The notes beneath the pieces are model-generated. The model saw only the letters and a list, made by a program, of their open reading frames with translations. It ran no database searches and was not told the origin of the DNA. A stretch of 28,388 nucleotides of DNA from contig JBBDWK010000050.1 in assembly GCA_040902885.1 (NCBI GenBank), positions 1-28,388 on the forward strand, read 5' to 3'. Shown here one piece after another: positions 23,431 to 28,388 of the stretch. Every line of letters begins with the position of its first letter. Position 1 is the first letter of the stretch. This DNA comes from JBBDWK01 sp040902885 (lineage in GTDB: Bacteria > Acidobacteriota > Terriglobia > Bryobacterales > Bryobacteraceae). Both the position numbers and the translations under genes were made by a program.

Positions 23431-23461
23431 ACGGTCACTGCGCGTTGCTCAGTCTGCGCAC

Positions 23462-25824
23462 ATGACGCAAGTGCAGAAGAGTATCTCTATGGTAAAGCGC
23501 AGCCGGCTACTTATTTTTGGCAGCATTATCGCTCCTGTCGCCCTTTTTTTCGGCGGCTCGTTCACAACCGATCGTCTGGATCGGGAAGGCTTGAGATTTT
23601 TTCACACTGGAAAGAGCATCGTTCTTACTCTTGCCCGGATGGCGAAGCTGGTGGAAGCGCGCGATCTGGCGGGGCTGGAGAGACACTACGCGGCGGGGTT
23701 CGAGGGCCAGCGTCTCGGCCTCACCCGGCTGGAGGCCGTGGAAGAGAAGGACGGCGTACGAAAGTATATCTTCCGCTCGGACGGCCCGCTGGCAACCCGC
23801 GACGCCGCGATTGCGGAGTGGCGGGCGTACCTCGATGGATTTCAGTCCATCGAGGATACAGGCATGTATGTGCACCGCCTCGAGGAGTGGAAGAACCGTA
23901 AGATCGCCGTCATTCGCTTTGAGGTGATCGGCGTTCCCAAGGGAGCGGCGTACGCGGCTATCGATCGCGGCTACGCAAGGATGGAGTTCGAGGGCGAGGA
24001 CGACGATCTTAGAATCGCTTCGGCATCGCTCGTGGAAGCCGACCGCTATATCGGCGACAAGCCGCATTTTGTCGATATGGCCAAAGCGGCGGGCGTCGAT
24101 TTTGAAAACAAGTACTATCCGGCATTCTTAAATCAGCCGCTAAAATTCGGCATGATCCGGTACGGTCCGGGGGGAATTACGGCAGCCGATTACGACAACG
24201 ACGGATTCTACGATCTGTTCATTCCGGACGGAGTGGAGTCGAAGCTGATGCGTAACCGGGGTGACGGGACGTTTGTGGACGTCACGACAAATGCGGGCCT
24301 CGCCGGTCTGGACGGCGTGAGCGTGGGACTTTTTGCCGACTACGACAACGACGGGTTTAAGGATTTTTTCGTCAGCCGCACCTTCAAGCCCAACCAGTTG
24401 TTTCGCAATAACGGCGACGGAACCTTCACGGATGTCACCGCGAAGTCCGGGATCGGGGAAGACTCCTGCACGACGGTGGCAAGCTGGGCGGATTACGACA
24501 ACGACGGGGACCTCGATCTTTACGTAGGCCGCTACCTGGACCCGCGCACCGATATTCCAACCACCTTCTACGCGCGGAACGGGCTTCCGAATCAGCTCTA
24601 TCGCAACAACGGGGACGGCACTTTCACCAACGTCACGGAGCAGGCCGGGGTGGGCGAGCTGGGCTTGTGCCTGGGCACGGTTTTCGGCGACTACGACGAC
24701 GATGGCTATCCCGACCTCTACGTGGTCAACGATTTTGGGCGCAACACGCTCTACCACAACAACCGCAACGGCACGTTTACGGACGTTACGGTGGAGACCA
24801 ACACGCTGGCCTACGGCGCGGGCATGAACGCCTCCATGGGCGACTACGACAACGACCTGAAGCTGGACATCTACGTCACCAACATCCGTTCGGAACACGC
24901 CTGGTTCGCCGAGGCGCCGACGGTGAACCGGTACATGCTCAACTGCTGGAGGCAGGGCGTCTGGAAGACGGACATGCCGCTCTACTTCGAAGTCTTCAAG
25001 CAGTCGGGATTCGGCTTCGTCGGGGTGTTTCAGCAGATGGCTTCCGGAAACACGCTCCTGCGGAACAACGGGGACGGCACGTTTGAAGACACCACCTGGA
25101 AGGCCGGCGCCAATCCTCTGGGATGGTTCTGGGGCTCTACCTTCGCCGACTTCGACAACGATGGCTGGAAGGATTTTTACGCCGCCAACGGGTGGGTCTA
25201 CAACGATAAGGACACGGAGATCGAGCTCGACTTTCTCAATAACGTGGTCAGCAAGCAGGCCGAGTATAAGACCGGAGTCTTCTTCGATCCCTCCCATTTT
25301 GGCAGGACGTCGTGGCACGGGTGGGAGCGCAACCGCCATCTCCGCAACAATGGCGACGGGACCTTCTCGGAGATCGGGCGGGCCAGCGGCAGCGACCTGA
25401 TGCTGAACAGCCGCGGCATCGCCGTGGCCGACTACTGGAACCGTGGCGTGCTGGATATCGCGGTGGCGGCCTCCGCCGACCGTCACGCGCTGCTGAAGAA
25501 CGAGGTGGGCGCGAAGCGCAACTGGTTCGCGGTGGAGCTGGTTGGAACCAAATCCAATCGCGACGCGGTGGGCGCGCGGGTCACCATCCGGGCTGCGGGC
25601 AAAGCGCAGATGCGGGAAGTGGTGCTGGGCGATGGCTACGGCTCGCAGAACTCTCTTCGCCAGCATTTCGGCCTTGGCGAGGCGGCCATGATAGACGAGA
25701 TGACGGTGCGCTGGCCACGCTCCGGCATCACTCAGAAATTCGAGAACCTTGCGGTCAACCGGACCGTGGAGGTCACGGAGGGAAAGGACGCCGTGCTGGA
25801 GAAAGCCTACGCGAAGGGTGGCAA

Positions 25825-25828
<4 letters not shown>
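23462..25828 (+). CDS. CRTAC1-family exported protein: FG-GAP/VCBS propeller with UnbV/ASPIC C-terminus (first copy)
   Basis: 788 residues from ATG 23462; ATG 23489 (MVKRSRLLIFGS) is an equally plausible start, as neither has a strong ribosome site. RLLIFGSIIAPVALFFGGSF is a signal peptide or membrane anchor. Residues about 45-200 are a separate alpha/beta domain, perhaps NTF2-like, found only in this copy. Six calcium-type DxDxDG loops stand near 243, 293, 344, 410, 461 (DYDNDLKLD, Gly lost) and 563, plus a degenerate one near 660 (DYWNRGVLD), enough for a seven-bladed integrin-like propeller. GNNGDGTF-type turns precede each blade. The ASPIC/UnbV region is about 695-775 (GTKSNRDAVGARVTI, VRWPRSGITQKFENL). 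Such proteins are extracellular; the role is unknown. The stop overlaps the next ATG as ATGA. Confidence 0.85.
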
Positions 25829-27560
<1,732 letters not shown>

Positions 27561-27564
<4 letters not shown>

Positions 27565-28313
27565 ATGGCGGGATGCTCACGGCGGTCTTAGCGGCCGCAT
27601 TCCTAGGCGTATCTTCCTCGGCTGCGTCCGAGGCCGATTTTGAGAACGGGATGAAGGCCCTGACGGCCAAGGACTATTCCACCGCGCTCCTGCGCCTGGA
27701 AGCGGCGCTGGCCGGCGACGCCGATAACATCCGCTACGGGAGCGAGTACAGGCAGGCGGTGATCGCGGCCAAGGAGTTCGACCGGGCCATCCAGTTCTTC
27801 GAAAAGCTGGTGGCCGGCAATCCGAAGGCCCCCAACGCCTTTCTCAATTACGGCTTCGCGTACGTCGACAAAATTCCCGCGGCGGGTTCCATCACGCAGG
27901 TGATTCTGGCTAACACGGCGCTTTCGCACTTCAGCAAATCGATCGAGCTGAAACCAAGCTGGATCGCCTTGTATACGCGCGGCAACAGCTATCTTTACTG
28001 GCCGAAGATCTTCAATCGCGCGCATCTTGGCGTAGCCGACCTGGAGGAGGCCATGAAGATGCAAAAGGCCGATACGCGGCGCAAGTACCACATTCGCGCC
28101 TATGTTTCTCTCGGGGACGGCCATTGGAAGATGGACAATATCGAAAAGGCGCGGGCAGTCTGGAAGGAAGGACTCGCGCTGTTCCCGGAGAGTGCCGCGC
28201 TGAAGGCGCGCCTTTCCAAGGAAGGCGACGATCTGAAAGCGTACATTGACGACGTTCTCGATCCCAACAAGCGGGTGGACACCAATCTGCGCGAGATCTG
28301 GGCTTCCGAATGA
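27561..28313 (+). CDS. exported TPR protein, third gene of the FG-GAP operon
   Basis: 250 residues. The frame opens at 27450, but ATG 27561 overlaps the previous stop (ATGA) and starts a signal peptide (MNGGMLTAVLAAAFLGVSSS, cleavage near AAS-EA). At least four TPR-like helix pairs follow: FENGMKALTAKDYSTALLRL, then EFDRAIQFFEKLVAGNPKAP, then ALSHFSKSIELKPSWIALY and ARAVWKEGLALFPESAALK. There is no enzyme motif. Position and coupling suggest it scaffolds or assists the two propeller proteins in the periplasm. This pairing of CRTAC1 and TPR proteins is common in acidobacteria as far as I know, but the function has not been settled. Confidence 0.82.
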
Positions 28314-28344
28314 GGCAGTCATCTCACGATCAGCAACCGCTCCC

Positions 28345-28388
28345 TCACGGTCGCGGCTCTGAAAGGGCTTACGGAGCCGCGACCGTGA
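28345..28388. repeat. long perfect palindrome at the window end
   Basis: TCACGGTCGCGGCTC (28345-28359) and its exact complement GAGCCGCGACCGTGA (28374-28388) enclose a 14-nt loop. It lies 31 nt after the TPR gene stop. The stem may extend beyond the window, so a following T-tract cannot be judged. It is either the operon terminator or a REP-like dispersed palindrome. Confidence 0.65.

Noticed and set aside
24140..25666. 508-codon antisense frame opposite the first FG-GAP gene
   Set aside because: It mirrors the repeated Asp/Asn/Gly codons of the sense gene, whose complements lack stops; it shows no domain, only Val/Ile/Arg-rich low-complexity sequence.

Overview
The window looks like chromosomal DNA of an acidobacterium, probably near Solibacter/Bryobacter (order Bryobacterales). 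This rests on the gene families present, not on a marker gene: an Oar-type TonB-dependent receptor with an N-terminal carboxypeptidase-regulatory-like domain, a divergent TolB/TPR signalling protein with the acidobacterial N-terminal domain, a Tat-exported sugar-isomerase-like TIM barrel, a secreted PIG-L deacetylase next to a sodium:solute symporter, and tandem FG-GAP/ASPIC (CRTAC1) proteins. The sequence is GC-rich and densely coding on both strands. A run of 19 G followed by ten N at 23244-23272 marks a scaffold join, so the order of genes across that point is not proven.

Layout. 138-2410 (+): secreted esterase and a YhdH/AcuI-type quinone oxidoreductase, 8 nt apart. 2414-4261 (-): TolB/TPR regulator-like protein. 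4421-8921 (+): TonB-dependent receptor and an exported mannonate-dehydratase-like enzyme. 8981-9607 (-): small secreted protein. 13982-9897 (-): a tightly overlapping operon of a 45-residue membrane protein, a PIG-L deacetylase and a sodium:solute symporter. 14203-15123 (+): patatin-like phospholipase. 15168-17770 (+): cysD and cysN (ATP sulfurylase), cysN carrying a decayed APS-kinase-like tail. 17775-17989: an inverted-repeat element holding an internally deleted S23/four-helix-bundle gene. 21217-17992 (-): GAF-like protein and a soluble lytic transglycosylase with a lysine/alanine-rich tail. 21269-23213 (+): SDR oxidoreductase and a single-ring ClpB-type AAA+ ATPase. 23462-28313 (+): two FG-GAP/ASPIC proteins and a TPR protein joined by ATGA overlaps. 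The window ends in a long perfect palindrome.

How the parts may work together. The regulator, receptor and exported dehydratase look like a small uptake/processing locus for a sugar acid or oligosaccharide. The PIG-L operon looks like extracytoplasmic N-deacetylation coupled to sodium-driven uptake of a product. CysDN makes APS; the lost kinase active site means PAPS would have to come from elsewhere or not be needed. The last operon encodes exported beta-propeller and TPR proteins that probably act together outside the cytoplasm.

The least expected signals are the pseudo-APS-kinase domain on CysN, the very small membrane protein in the PIG-L/symporter operon, the inverted-repeat element with the gutted S23 gene, and a recurring pattern of Shine-Dalgarno-less starts with a TANNNT box only 6-12 nt upstream, which suggests leaderless transcripts. 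No tRNA, rRNA, CRISPR array or intact insertion sequence was seen.
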